DNA of 38,237 bases from an uncultured Prevotellaceae bacterium (GTDB lineage Bacteria; Bacteroidota; Bacteroidia; Bacteroidales; Bacteroidaceae): contig CADBLU010000029.1 in assembly GCA_902795605.1 (NCBI GenBank), forward strand, positions 1-38,237, read 5' to 3'. Below, piece by piece: positions 1 to 8,700 of this stretch. The notes below the pieces were generated by a model, which was not told the DNA's origin, made no database searches, and saw only the letters and a list, made by a program, of their open reading frames with translations. Within the stretch, counting starts at the first letter, position 1. The number at the start of each line of letters is the position of its first letter. The position numbers and the translations under genes are program-made.

Positions 1-1020
1 GCTGAGGGTGAGGTTGCCGCTCTTGCCTTGCAGGTTGATGTCGGCGCTGAAGGCCACCCCGCGGCTCGATTTCGGCACGAGCAATTCGATATTGGTGGGG
101 TCATTGGAATTGGCATAGAGCTTCACGTAGTTGCCGTCGCCATGGTAAGAGGCTGTGGCATTGGCCACGTCCTCCACCAGGGTTCCTGCTTCAGACGAAT
201 CCCAGTTTTCCGACCAGATGGCGTCGGTGATGACGATCGACTCGTTTTTCACCAATAGCGTATAGTGAGCCGATGCACTCTTGTAGGTGTCGGTCTCTGC
301 GGCGGTGGCGGTGATGGTGGTGGAGCCGACTGCCACGACAGTGATGGCACCCGTGCTGGCGTTGACGGTGGCCACGTCTTCATGACTGCTGGTGTAGGTC
401 ACGGCACCGTTGCCGGTATAGGTGAGGGTGGGCGGGGTGACGCTCTCGCCGATGGTCACAGTGACAGCGGTGGGGTTGAAGGCCATCTCTGGCTGGGTCT
501 TCGTGGGGCCGCTGGTACCTTTCTTGTAGATTTCAATCTTGGAGACCTGTGTGTTGTGGGCGCTGAGCACCTTGAGTTGGTAGACAGTGCCGGCTTTCTG
601 GTAGGCCTCGGCAATGGCGTATTCGTTGGTCACTTCTTTGGCGCCGGTGGTCTCGGTGCTCACCTCGGTGTCGCCCACGAAGATGTTCTGCTTCACTGCG
701 GCAGAGGCTCCGCTGGTGCCGGTGATGGCGATTTTCTCCACGTCGAAGTCAAAGGCGGGCAAGGTGAGGGTGGCTCCGGCCTTTCCGAAGAGCAGGTATT
801 GCCATGTGGCGTTGTGGTAATAGCCGCCACCTTCCGAGCCTTGGAGGGTGATAGTGTAGCTGCCACTGGTGTAATTGGCGGCATCGACAAGTTTTTCCGA
901 ACTGCCGTTGGGCAGTCCCCATGTGTTCTCAGTGAAGTCGAGCGTGACTTCCTGAGCCATGGCCGTGTTGAACACTGCAGCAAACAGTGCCAAGAGGATG
1001 TAGTGTAGTTTTTTTGTCAT
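1..1020 (-). CDS. Secreted protein with bacterial Ig-like (BIG_2-type) domain, partial
   Basis: The reading frame is open from an ATG at 1020 to the left edge, giving 340 residues with the C-terminus missing. It begins with a signal peptide (MTKKLHYILLALFAAVFNTAMA, cleavage likely before QEVTLDF). Residues about 25-165 form a Ser/Thr/Gly-rich beta region. Residues about 175-250 look like a BIG_2-type Ig-like domain, with the pattern 'VTVTIGE ... YTSSHEDVATVN..TGAITVVAVGSTTITATA'. The last 85 residues are beta-rich and I do not recognise them. No catalytic domain is visible, so it may be a large surface or extracellular polysaccharide-acting protein whose enzyme part lies outside the window. 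It follows the pectinase block on the same strand, but a terminator (1369-1402) and its own promoter (1070-1077) separate it. The signal peptide and Ig-like fold are well supported; a pectin-related role is only context. Confidence 0.8.
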   Translation of the reverse strand, partial: MTKKLHYILLALFAAVFNTAMAQEVTLDFTENTWGLPNGSSEKLVDAANYTSGSYTITLQGSEGGGYYHNATWQYLLFGKAGATLTLPAFDFDVEKIAITGTSGASAAVKQNIFVGDTEVSTETTGAKEVTNEYAIAEAYQKAGTVYQLKVLSAHNTQVSKIEIYKKGTSGPTKTQPEMAFNPTAVTVTIGESVTPPTLTYTGNGAVTYTSSHEDVATVNASTGAITVVAVGSTTITATAAETDTYKSASAHYTLLVKNESIVITDAIWSENWDSSEAGTLVEDVANATASYHGDGNYVKLYANSNDPTNIELLVPKSSRGVAFSADINLQGKSGNLTLS

Positions 1021-1069
1021 ATCGGTATAGTTTAGGTGAATTTGACAGTAATAGATAGAATATACACCG

Positions 1070-1077
1070 CAAAAATA
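1070..1077 (-). promoter_or_regulatory. Bacteroidetes-type -7 box for the Ig-like secreted protein
   Basis: Read on the minus strand, 1077-1070 is TATTTTTG, an exact match to the Bacteroidetes -7 consensus TAnnTTTG, about 50 bp before the start codon at 1020. The -33 element is weak (a GTTT about 17 bp upstream). Confidence 0.5.
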
Positions 1078-1368
1078 CTAATAATTCTTTAAACGGGGGC
1101 TTTTCATGACTGTTTTTTTGTGGGTGATTTTTATAAATTAAGGTGAAAAGGCAAAAAAGGGCGATAAGAATCATTTGTAGGTGCCGCCTTGGTATCGCTT
1201 TTTTTCATTGGCTCGTCGTGTTCAGGCAAGGCATGGGCAATGCTTTGGGCGAGGAGCCGGGGGCTTTTTCTTTTGGGTTGTTTGTTGCTGTAATACAGCA
1301 ACATACCGGACACTTGGAACGGAGGGGGAGAAGGGGAACGGAGGGGAAAGGAGAGAGCGGGAAGGAAA

Positions 1369-1402
1369 ACGGGGGCTTGATTGGATTCAATCAAGCCCCC
1401 GT
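1369..1402 (-). terminator. Intrinsic terminator of the pectinase operon
   Basis: A perfect 15-bp inverted repeat (1369-1383 with 1388-1402, loop GATT) is followed on the minus strand by TTTTCCTTCC. It lies about 40 bp downstream of the stop of the three-module dockerin protein, so it closes the operon running from 8469 leftwards. Confidence 0.85.
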
Positions 1403-1441
1403 CATCGTGAATGAGATATTCCGAATGAGATATCTTAACTG

Positions 1442-3040
1442 TTAATTTTTGCCGAGGAGATAGTTGACCACCAACATAATGTCGGTGACATTGATGTCAT
1501 CGTCCTGGTTGAAGTTGGCATTGGCTTCGTTGAATGTCGGGTTGGATTTGCCAAGACAATAGTTGACGATGGCCATGATGTCTGTGACGGTAATCTCTCC
1601 GTCGTCGTTAGCGTCACCAGGCAATACAGTGTCCTCTTCGATTGTTCCGGTGAGGGTGATGGCCAGCACCACCTGTTTGCCGGCGGGTGTGAAGGTGAGC
1701 GCTTTAGTCACAGGCGTGTCGAATTGGATGTTGTGCGAGACTACGGTATAGGCTTCTGTCTCAGGGTTCTTCTGCGGGAACAGGAAGGCGGTGGGGTCGT
1801 ATGTCTCACCATTGACCTCTCTGAGGTAGGAGTCCACTTCAGTGTAGTTGTCGTATCCTGTGAACTTGGCCGAGGTGAGGGCGAAATTCTTGGGCAGATG
1901 AATGGTGTATTGTGTTCCTGGGGAGAATTTCACACCGTCCTCTTTACCGCCGCCGTATGCCTTTTTGTTCTCGTTTGTGATAGAGATATCGTCGTTGAAA
2001 TACCACAGAGCAACGCTGTCGGCCTCGATATCCTGGTGCGTGCTGATGGCAATTTTATATGTGGCGGTTTTTTCAGCGTTGCTGTCAAATGCTCCGTTTA
2101 CGGTGATGATAAATCCTGCCTGTGCTCCCAGTGGCGTGAAGGTGAACTGCCCTGTAACAGGCGCGTCGAAAGCAATCTGGTGATTCGCCATGTCGGCATG
2201 CTTGGAGTCAATGCGATGCGGGAAGACATAGTCGCTCTCTCCGTAGACGTTGCCGTTGAGCTCTCCCAGATAGGCGTCAGCGCTGTTGTCATTACCGAAA
2301 CCGCTGAAGAGCACAGAATTAGCGACAAATCCGTCGGGCAGTTTGACCGTGAACTGAACTCCCCTGGAGTATTTCACACTGTTGTTGAGGCCAGCACTAT
2401 AGGCCTTGATTTTATCTACATCGGCATTCACGTTTACGACAGTGAAGCCTTCCTGGAAGTTCCACTCACCTGTGGTGGGGCTGTCGACATAGGTTTTGGA
2501 ACTGATGGCGTATGATTCCTCTGCGGGTGCTTCATAGTCTATCGTTCCTTTGACCGTGATGGTCCACACCACCTGCTTGCCTGCCGGTGTGATGGTAAAC
2601 TCGCCCTTGAGCGGTGTGGAGAAGTCAAAGGTGTATGACGCCACCACATAATCGGTATCCGAAGTCTTCATCGGGAACACATAGTCGGTCTCAGCATATT
2701 GTGTTCCGTTGACTTCCTTGATATATGCGTCCAAATCAGGATAGTTGTCATAGCCAGAGACAGTGATGGAGTTGACGGAGAGTCCATCCGGCAAGAGGAT
2801 GGTGTACTGCACACCTGCAGAGAACTTGAATCCGTTCTCTTTTCCTGTCCCATACGTCTTCCCTTTTTCGTTGGAAATGGTGAAGTCGTTCTTGAAGTTC
2901 CATACGCTGTCGTTGGTGTTGTCCACGTAAGTTTGGGTAGAGAGAACGTATTCCACGTCCTTGGGCTCTGCGCTGACAGTGACAGCTGCTAAAAGCAGAG
3001 TCGCGATTGTCAGCAAGGATTTGCGTAGTAAGGTTTTCAT
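1442..3040 (-). CDS. Secreted three-module protein with C-terminal dockerin-like domain
   Basis: The product has 532 residues. A signal peptide (MKTLLRKSLLTIATLLLAAVTVSA) is followed by three copies of a module of about 140 residues (roughly 27-170, 173-325 and 328-465). Each module has a W-x-F start, a K-x-S-x-G-x-Q-[FY]-T-[IV] core, 'GYDNY..[VL]D.Y..E.NG..Y' and a closing 'FTPAGKQVV..I.[VL].G' strand. The same module occurs twice in the adjacent pectate lyase. Residues about 470-532 are a dockerin type I-like pair of calcium-binding repeats: GDANDDGEITVTDIMAIVNY, then a second repeat with NQDDDINVTDIM. No catalytic domain is present, so a carbohydrate-binding or scaffold role in pectin use is my inference. 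It starts 46 bp after the pectate lyase stop, in the same operon, and a strong terminator follows. Confidence 0.85.
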   Translation of the reverse strand: MKTLLRKSLLTIATLLLAAVTVSAEPKDVEYVLSTQTYVDNTNDSVWNFKNDFTISNEKGKTYGTGKENGFKFSAGVQYTILLPDGLSVNSITVSGYDNYPDLDAYIKEVNGTQYAETDYVFPMKTSDTDYVVASYTFDFSTPLKGEFTITPAGKQVVWTITVKGTIDYEAPAEESYAISSKTYVDSPTTGEWNFQEGFTVVNVNADVDKIKAYSAGLNNSVKYSRGVQFTVKLPDGFVANSVLFSGFGNDNSADAYLGELNGNVYGESDYVFPHRIDSKHADMANHQIAFDAPVTGQFTFTPLGAQAGFIITVNGAFDSNAEKTATYKIAISTHQDIEADSVALWYFNDDISITNENKKAYGGGKEDGVKFSPGTQYTIHLPKNFALTSAKFTGYDNYTEVDSYLREVNGETYDPTAFLFPQKNPETEAYTVVSHNIQFDTPVTKALTFTPAGKQVVLAITLTGTIEEDTVLPGDANDDGEITVTDIMAIVNYCLGKSNPTFNEANANFNQDDDINVTDIMLVVNYLLGKN

Positions 3041-3086
3041 ATTTGTAAAAAGGTATTAAGTGATTGATTGTCTGTCGGTGTTGTCG

Positions 3087-5792
3087 CTATTTGCCGAGGA
3101 TGATGCGGACGATGCCCATCACGTCGGTGACGTTGATATCATTGTCGCTGTTGACATCGGCGTTGGTGACGCTGAATGTATCGGCGGTGCCGTGGAGGAT
3201 ATACTTCACCACCGCCATCACGTCGGTGACGTTGACGTCTTTGTCCATGTTGGCATCACCGAGGAGGAAGGTTTCCGTCTGCTCCTCGTCGCCGATGACA
3301 CCTGAGAGCGTGATGACCCACACCACCTGCTTGCCTGCCGGCGTGAAGGTGAGGGTGCCTGTGGCGGCCTTGTCGAAGGTGATTTCTCTTGACACCACTG
3401 TATAGTTGCCCGAGGCGTCTTTTTTCGGGAAGACATAGTCGGTGGCGCTGTAGGTGGTGCCGTTGCACTCGGCGATATAGGAGTCGGCGTCGGCATAGTT
3501 GTCATAGCCTTTGAAGGTGGCCTTCTTGACTCGGAATTTCTTGGGCAGTTGGATGGTGTATTTCACGCCTGCGGAGTATTTGATGCCGTTTTCCTTGCCT
3601 GTGGAATAGCTCTTGTCACCGCTGTTGCTCACGGTGATGCCGTCTTTGAATCCCCACTCTGTGGCAGAGGCATCCGAGGTGTGGGTGTCTTGGGCGATGG
3701 AAAATTCGGCGGACACAGTGGCGAGCGTGAGTGTGATGGCCCACACTACCTGCTTGCCTGCCGGTGTGAAGGTGAGGGTGCCAGAGGCGGGTGTGTCGAG
3801 GGTGATGGTCTTCTCTGTCACACTATAGTTGCCCGACGCGTCTTTCTTGGGGAAGACAAAGTCGGTGGCGCTGTAGGTGGTGCCGTTGCATTCGGCGATA
3901 TAAGAGTCGGCGTCGGCATAGTTGTCGTAGCCCTTGAAGGTGATGGCTTTCACTTTGACACCCTCGGGCAGTTGAATGGTGTATTTCACCCCTGCGGAGT
4001 ATTTGATGCCGTCCTCGAATCCGGTGGTATAGGCTTTGTTGCTGCCGTTGGTCACGGTGATGCCGTTGTCGAATCCCCATTCAGCGGCAGAGGCGTCCGA
4101 GGTGTGGGTGCTTTGGGCGATGGTGTAGGTGATGGCTTCGTCATCCTGGTCGCCTCCTTCTCCCTGTCCACCATTGTCAGCTCCATAGTAGGGCACGCCC
4201 TCCACATACACCACTTCGGGGTAGTATTCGTCTACGGGACTCTCGGCATCCTGATTCTCCATCTTCATGAGTTCCTCTACGAGGGCATTGCAGTAGACCT
4301 CGATATTGGTGTAGTAGCCTTTGGGGTCGAGGGTATAGGTAGTGGCGTCGGCGGCACTGTTGGGATTAAGACCGTTGGCCGTCTCCCAGATGTCGGGCAT
4401 GCCGTCGCGGTCGGTGTCCCAGTTGTCGGGCAGTTCGCCTGTGCCGAAGTTAGCCTCTGTGTAGCCGTTGACGTCGCTCACCTTGTCGATGATGCCCTTC
4501 TGTCCGGTGACGCTGCCCGTATAGGTGGCTGTCCCATTGGTGGCTTCGGTGACATAGCGCTCGTCCACATTGTCGCGGTACATCGACGCGCCGGCATAGC
4601 TGAGCACCTTGGAGAAGGCGGTGACGGCCGAGTGGGTGGTCACGGTGCCAGTGGGAGCGGGGGTGTCCATCTTGATTCTCACGCAGCTCACGCCGTTGGA
4701 GTTGTTCTTGTGCTCCACGCCGCTGCCATAGTAGTTGTCGGGGTCTTGCGACCAGCGCTCACCGTTGATGGTGAAGACACCGCTGTCGTAGGCCACACCG
4801 CTCCAGTCGTAGTTGGCTGCCCTGCTGCCGGCGGCGGTCACATAGTTGCCGCTGATGTAGTATCTGCTGGTCATGCCTTCGAAGACAGAGGTGGTGGAGT
4901 TGCCCGAGTTGCTTACTGAGACGGTGGTCACCCTTGTCTTGTTGGTCGTGGCGGGACCGGCTTTGTAGTAGTTGTTCACCATGTTGATCTGACCGCCGCC
5001 GGGACCTCCGTAGCATCCGCCCGTGCCCCAGTTGTAGAGCACGCAGTTGCGGAAGTCCACGTTCTCGGCCTGCACCACGTTCTCCCATCGGTAGGCGTCG
5101 TATTCGTAGTTGTTGGTGTAGCCGTCCCAACCATAGCGTGAACCGTTGAAGCGGGGCACGCGGTTCTGCAGGTGCTGCAGCAGGTTGTGGTGGAAGGAGG
5201 CGAGTTTGCCACCCCAGATGCCTCCATATCCGTGGGCATCTTTGTTGTGTCCGGCATTGGTGAGGCTTTCGGCGATGGTGCACCACTGCATGGTGAAGTT
5301 GTTGTTGTCGTAGAAGGATGCCACCTCGTCGATGCTCCACGAGAAGGAGCAGTGGTCGAGCATGATGCCCGTGGTCTCTCTCTGCCAGATGGCGTCGGCA
5401 CCGTCGTTGACGTTCTTTTCCTGTCCTCTTCTGGCGCGGATGAAGCGGATGATGTTATTGCTTCCGGGACGGACGGTATAATAGCGCAGAGTGATGCCAG
5501 GGTAGGGGGCTGTCTGTCCCTCGATGGTGGTGTTGGCACCGATGACCAGGTCGCTGGCGAGGGGGATGACTCCGCCCACGTCGAAGACCACGATCTTCTT
5601 GCTACTTCCGCTGACGGCGGCTCGCAGTGAACCTTCGCCATTATCGTTGAGGTTGGTCACATGTACCACCTGGCCGCCTCTTCCTCCAGTGACATAGCGT
5701 CCGTGTCCCTCTGCTCCGGGGAAGGCGGGGGCTTGTGCTGCGATGGTCGTCACGACCATGAGTGCGAGGCATGTGATGATGATTTTTCTCAT
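3087..5792 (-). CDS. Pectate lyase (PL1 family) with two accessory modules and dockerin-like domain
   Basis: The product has 901 residues. A signal peptide (MRKIIITCLALMVVTTIAAQ) precedes a right-handed parallel beta-helix typical of PL1 pectate lyases. It begins 'AFPGAEGHGRYVTGGRGG', followed by VTNLNDNGEGSLR and 'SFSWSIDEVAS', and carries the PL1-like NRVPRFNG motif near residue 210. A calcium-loop-like stretch DTDRDGMPDIWE lies near residue 460. Two copies of the beta module seen in the next gene follow (about 560-700 and 700-840), and then two dockerin-type repeats (GDANMDKDVNVTDVM and NSDNDINVTDVMGIV). PL1 enzymes cleave homogalacturonan by beta-elimination, here outside the cytoplasm. 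The products would be unsaturated galacturonides, which the upstream GH105 domain can process. The two module copies are nearly identical at DNA level with a 423-bp offset, which points to recent duplication or gene conversion. Confidence 0.9.
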   Translation of the reverse strand: MRKIIITCLALMVVTTIAAQAPAFPGAEGHGRYVTGGRGGQVVHVTNLNDNGEGSLRAAVSGSSKKIVVFDVGGVIPLASDLVIGANTTIEGQTAPYPGITLRYYTVRPGSNNIIRFIRARRGQEKNVNDGADAIWQRETTGIMLDHCSFSWSIDEVASFYDNNNFTMQWCTIAESLTNAGHNKDAHGYGGIWGGKLASFHHNLLQHLQNRVPRFNGSRYGWDGYTNNYEYDAYRWENVVQAENVDFRNCVLYNWGTGGCYGGPGGGQINMVNNYYKAGPATTNKTRVTTVSVSNSGNSTTSVFEGMTSRYYISGNYVTAAGSRAANYDWSGVAYDSGVFTINGERWSQDPDNYYGSGVEHKNNSNGVSCVRIKMDTPAPTGTVTTHSAVTAFSKVLSYAGASMYRDNVDERYVTEATNGTATYTGSVTGQKGIIDKVSDVNGYTEANFGTGELPDNWDTDRDGMPDIWETANGLNPNSAADATTYTLDPKGYYTNIEVYCNALVEELMKMENQDAESPVDEYYPEVVYVEGVPYYGADNGGQGEGGDQDDEAITYTIAQSTHTSDASAAEWGFDNGITVTNGSNKAYTTGFEDGIKYSAGVKYTIQLPEGVKVKAITFKGYDNYADADSYIAECNGTTYSATDFVFPKKDASGNYSVTEKTITLDTPASGTLTFTPAGKQVVWAITLTLATVSAEFSIAQDTHTSDASATEWGFKDGITVSNSGDKSYSTGKENGIKYSAGVKYTIQLPKKFRVKKATFKGYDNYADADSYIAECNGTTYSATDYVFPKKDASGNYTVVSREITFDKAATGTLTFTPAGKQVVWVITLSGVIGDEEQTETFLLGDANMDKDVNVTDVMAVVKYILHGTADTFSVTNADVNSDNDINVTDVMGIVRIILGK

Positions 5793-5801
5793 GATTTTTA
5801 T

Positions 5802-5874
5802 GGGGGTGATGGGTCTAATGGGGGTAATGGGTTTAATGGGTCTAATGGGGCGTAATGGGTTTTATAGGGAGGAT
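5802..5874. repeat. 9-bp-period tandem array (core TAATGGG)
   Basis: About eight 9-nt units read on the plus strand as GGGNNTAAT variants (for example GGGTCTAAT twice, GGGTTTAAT, GGGGGTAAT), with one 10-nt unit. The array fills the 85-bp gap between the GH28-GH105 stop and the pectate lyase start, so it lies directly downstream of a stop codon in transcript orientation. The 9-nt period keeps a frame open in antisense ORFs (Met-Gly-x repeats), which I regard as artefacts. Confidence 0.85.
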
Positions 5875-5877
5875 GGG

Positions 5878-8469
5878 CTATTTCTGGCTCAAGCGCTCCA
5901 TTTCGAGGGATGCCCAGATGAAGGGGCCTACGCCCTTGGCGTCGTTGTCGCGCACGCTCTCACTGAGGTAGTAGTCGTAGGAGCCGTCGCGGCGCTTGTT
6001 CTCCTTGGCTTTTGCCTTGGGGTTGATGCTTTTCAGCGCGGCCTCCACCTGCGGGCTGATGCCGGGGCCGAGTCCTGCCACCGAGCAGCACGAGGTGAGC
6101 GAGATGGTCTTGTCGGCATTCACGCGGATGAAATTCTTGATAATGCCGTTGTAGGCCTTCACTCCGGCGTCGAGGTATTTCTTCTCTCCTAAATATCCTT
6201 TGCGGTAGGCCTTGAGCAGAGCGTAGGCGAACATCGACGAGCAAGTGCTCTCCAGATAGTTGCCTTTGCGCTCGGGCGAGTCCATCACCTGATACCACAC
6301 TCCGCTGTCTTTGTCCTGCCACTTGATGACGGCGTCGAGGTCCTTGCGGAGCAATTCCACCAGTTCGCCGCGGCGTGCATAGTCTTCGGGCACGGCGTCG
6401 AGCAGTTCCACCAGCGCCATCGTGTACCATCCCTGAGCGCGTCCCCAGCAGTGCTGGCTCAGTCCGGTGGTCTTGTCTGCCCAGAACATGTTGCGGTTCT
6501 CGTCATAGGCATGGCGGTTGAGGCCTGTCTTGGGGTCGAGTGTGCGGTCGTAGGTGATGCTCACCTGATTGACGGCGTCGTCGTAGATTTTCGCTGCTTT
6601 CTTGGGTTTCATTGTGTTGGCGGCGGTGAGAGCGCGGTAGGGGAGTCCCATGAAGATGCCGTCGAGCCACACCTGATAGGCATAGATGGCCTTGTGCCAG
6701 TAGACCTTGTCGGCTACGGTGCGCGGCTGCTTGTCGAGTTGCTTCATCATCGTCTGCATGGCGAGCAGGTTCTTCTTTTCCGGTGCCAACTGGTACATCC
6801 TTGTGACGAAATGTCCGGTACGGATGTTGTCGAGGTTATAATCGAGGATATCGTAGCCACGGATGACGCCTTTCGCGTCGATCATCGTGTCGGTATATTC
6901 CTTGCAGTAGTCCATGATTTTCTGGTCGCCGTAGGCCAGGTAGGTGTCGAGCATGCTCTCCAGTTCGATGCCCATCACATAACTCCATTTGGGTTTCGTG
7001 GAGAAGTCGAGGAGATAGGACTTGGGCACCCGCTGCATCTCAGAGTAGGTGAGCCACTGGCTGTAGTTCTTGTAGGGGTTCTCGGTGAGCAGGAGCGAGC
7101 CGTTGACGAAGACGTTGTCGATGAAGAGGTCGTGGCTCTTGCCCGTGCGCTTGAGTCCGGTGTCCTTCACACCGTCGAAGCGGCAGTTCTTCACATGGAT
7201 ATTATAGATGTTGTCGGCGTCCTCGAGGCCGTTAAGCAGCAGTCCGTACTTGCTCTTCTGGCAGGTGACGTCCTCCATAAATACGTTGCGCACGGTGGGG
7301 TTGAATCCTCTGCAGCAGTTCTCCTTGGGCTCATAGTCGAGGTTGATGCGCATGACGGTCTCACGGCACTGTCCCACCTCCACTTTTCTCATGAAGATAT
7401 TCTCGATGATACCGCCACGGCAGGAGTTGGTCTTGATGCGCAGCACGCGGTCGAGGTTGGGTGAGTCCATCTTGCAGTTTTCCACATAGACGTTCTTGCA
7501 TCCGCCGGAGATTTCAGAGCCAATGACCACGCCTCCGTGTCCGTCCTGCATCTCACAGTTGCGCACGATGATGTTCTGGCTGGGGATATTCCACTTGCGT
7601 CCGTCGTTGTTGCGTCCGCTCTTGATGGCGATGCAGTCGTCGCCGGTGTGGAAGATGCAGTTCTCGATGAGCACCCTGTCGCACGACTCGGGGTCGCATC
7701 CGTCGCCGTTGGGCCCCTCGTTCCATATCTTGAGGCCTCTCACGGTGATGTCGTTGCTCAGCAGGGGGTGCACCACCCAGAAGGGGGAGTTGAGCAGTGT
7801 GATGTCTTCGAGCAGAATGCCGTCGCACTTGTAGAGGTTGATGAGTTGTGGGCGGAGTCCCTTGCCTTTACCAAACTGCCGCTCGCTCACGTCGACGCCG
7901 TCCTCAGCCATGCGGAGGAGTTGGAGGCGTGTCTCTTTCTGGTGCTCAGTGAGTTGTGGTGTCCATCCGAAGGTGTCTTTGCCGCACATCTTCCACCAGG
8001 TGTCGTTGCTTCCGTTGCCGTCGATGGTGCCCTGTCCGGTGATGGCCACATCGGTCTCTCCGTAGGCATAGATACATGGTGAGTAGTTCCACAGGTCGAT
8101 GCCTTCCCATCGTGTGAGGACGGTGGGGTAGAGGTCGGTGTCGAAGGCGAATTTCAGGATGGCGTCTTTCTCCACCACGAGGTTGACATGGCTTTTCAGT
8201 CGGATGGCTCCCGTCTCCCATACGCCGGCAGGGATGACGACCTTGCCGCCGCCAGCCTTGGCGCAGGCGTCGATGGCTTTGTTGATGGCCGCCTGGTTCT
8301 TGGCGGGTGTGGCCTTGACCGACGCACCGTAGCGTGTGATGTTGAACGTCTTGTCGGGGAAGGTGACCTGCCTGATGCTCTTTTCTATTTTCGCATAGTC
8401 GGTGTCCCATCCCTGTGCTGCCACAGACAGTGGGAGCAGGCAAAGCAGGAGTGAAAGCAGATGGTTCAT
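5878..8469 (-). CDS. GH28 polygalacturonase-GH105 unsaturated galacturonyl hydrolase fusion
   Basis: I choose the ATG at 8469, which gives a signal peptide (MNHLLSLLLCLLPLSVAAQG) and 863 residues. The open frame runs 32 codons further upstream, but that part overlaps the likely promoter. Residues about 40-460 are GH28: DGDGCDPES-like site (seen as NGDGCDPES, near 250), the Asp pair in HTGDDCIAIKSGR (near 274), GHGGVVIGSE (near 313) and RIK (near 343). Residues about 500-863 are GH105: WLDGIFMGLP with the likely catalytic Asp603, HCWGRAQGWY (near 676) and 'SGVWYQVMDSPERKGNYLEST'. The first domain hydrolyses galacturonan backbones; the second removes the 4,5-unsaturated uronic acid end left by pectate lyase. 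It is the first gene of a three-gene operon with PL1 and the module protein. No SusC/SusD pair is visible nearby. Confidence 0.92.
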   Translation of the reverse strand: MNHLLSLLLCLLPLSVAAQGWDTDYAKIEKSIRQVTFPDKTFNITRYGASVKATPAKNQAAINKAIDACAKAGGGKVVIPAGVWETGAIRLKSHVNLVVEKDAILKFAFDTDLYPTVLTRWEGIDLWNYSPCIYAYGETDVAITGQGTIDGNGSNDTWWKMCGKDTFGWTPQLTEHQKETRLQLLRMAEDGVDVSERQFGKGKGLRPQLINLYKCDGILLEDITLLNSPFWVVHPLLSNDITVRGLKIWNEGPNGDGCDPESCDRVLIENCIFHTGDDCIAIKSGRNNDGRKWNIPSQNIIVRNCEMQDGHGGVVIGSEISGGCKNVYVENCKMDSPNLDRVLRIKTNSCRGGIIENIFMRKVEVGQCRETVMRINLDYEPKENCCRGFNPTVRNVFMEDVTCQKSKYGLLLNGLEDADNIYNIHVKNCRFDGVKDTGLKRTGKSHDLFIDNVFVNGSLLLTENPYKNYSQWLTYSEMQRVPKSYLLDFSTKPKWSYVMGIELESMLDTYLAYGDQKIMDYCKEYTDTMIDAKGVIRGYDILDYNLDNIRTGHFVTRMYQLAPEKKNLLAMQTMMKQLDKQPRTVADKVYWHKAIYAYQVWLDGIFMGLPYRALTAANTMKPKKAAKIYDDAVNQVSITYDRTLDPKTGLNRHAYDENRNMFWADKTTGLSQHCWGRAQGWYTMALVELLDAVPEDYARRGELVELLRKDLDAVIKWQDKDSGVWYQVMDSPERKGNYLESTCSSMFAYALLKAYRKGYLGEKKYLDAGVKAYNGIIKNFIRVNADKTISLTSCCSVAGLGPGISPQVEAALKSINPKAKAKENKRRDGSYDYYLSESVRDNDAKGVGPFIWASLEMERLSQK

Positions 8470-8562
8470 GTTGTGATTTGTTATTAGGTGATTTGTTGTA
8501 GATTGTCGTGTCCTCTTTATGCAGCGAGAGACTTTCGGTGTGCAGCAGAGGTATACTTTGTG

Positions 8563-8570
8563 CAAAGGTA
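8563..8570 (-). promoter_or_regulatory. Probable -7 box of the pectinase operon
   Basis: On the minus strand 8570-8563 reads TACCTTTG, an exact TAnnTTTG match, 94 bp upstream of the chosen ATG at 8469. I find no clear TTTG at the -33 distance, so confidence is moderate. Confidence 0.4.
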
Positions 8571-8662
8571 ATCAAAAATTTTTAATTAATGTCTGAATAT
8601 CGCACTTTTATTCCCGTAAAGGTTTTCGGAAATGTTAAAATTGCCATTTTTTATGTTAAAAA

Positions 8663-8694
8663 TTTGTTTTTTATAAATAGGAGGTTTATATTTG
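8663..8694 (+). promoter_or_regulatory. Near-perfect Bacteroidetes promoter for a small RNA
   Basis: TTTG at 8663-8666, a 20-bp spacer and TATATTTG at 8687-8694 match both the -33 and -7 consensus elements. The expected transcription start is about 8701. The nearest annotated gene downstream, ABC-F, starts 400 bp away and has its own promoter. Confidence 0.75.
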
Positions 8695-8700
8695 CAGTGT

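Larger units (their letters stand above)
1021..1441. other. Intergenic region with purine-rich tract and hairpins
   Basis: No convincing gene lies here. The contents are the promoter at 1070-1077, a short hairpin at 1284-1302 (8-bp stem GTTGCTGT/ACAGCAAC, 3-nt loop), a strongly purine-rich plus-strand tract at about 1319-1369 with several runs of 4-5 G, and the terminator at 1369-1402. The short ORFs crossing it on both strands lack homology-like features and I treat them as spurious. Confidence 0.6.
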
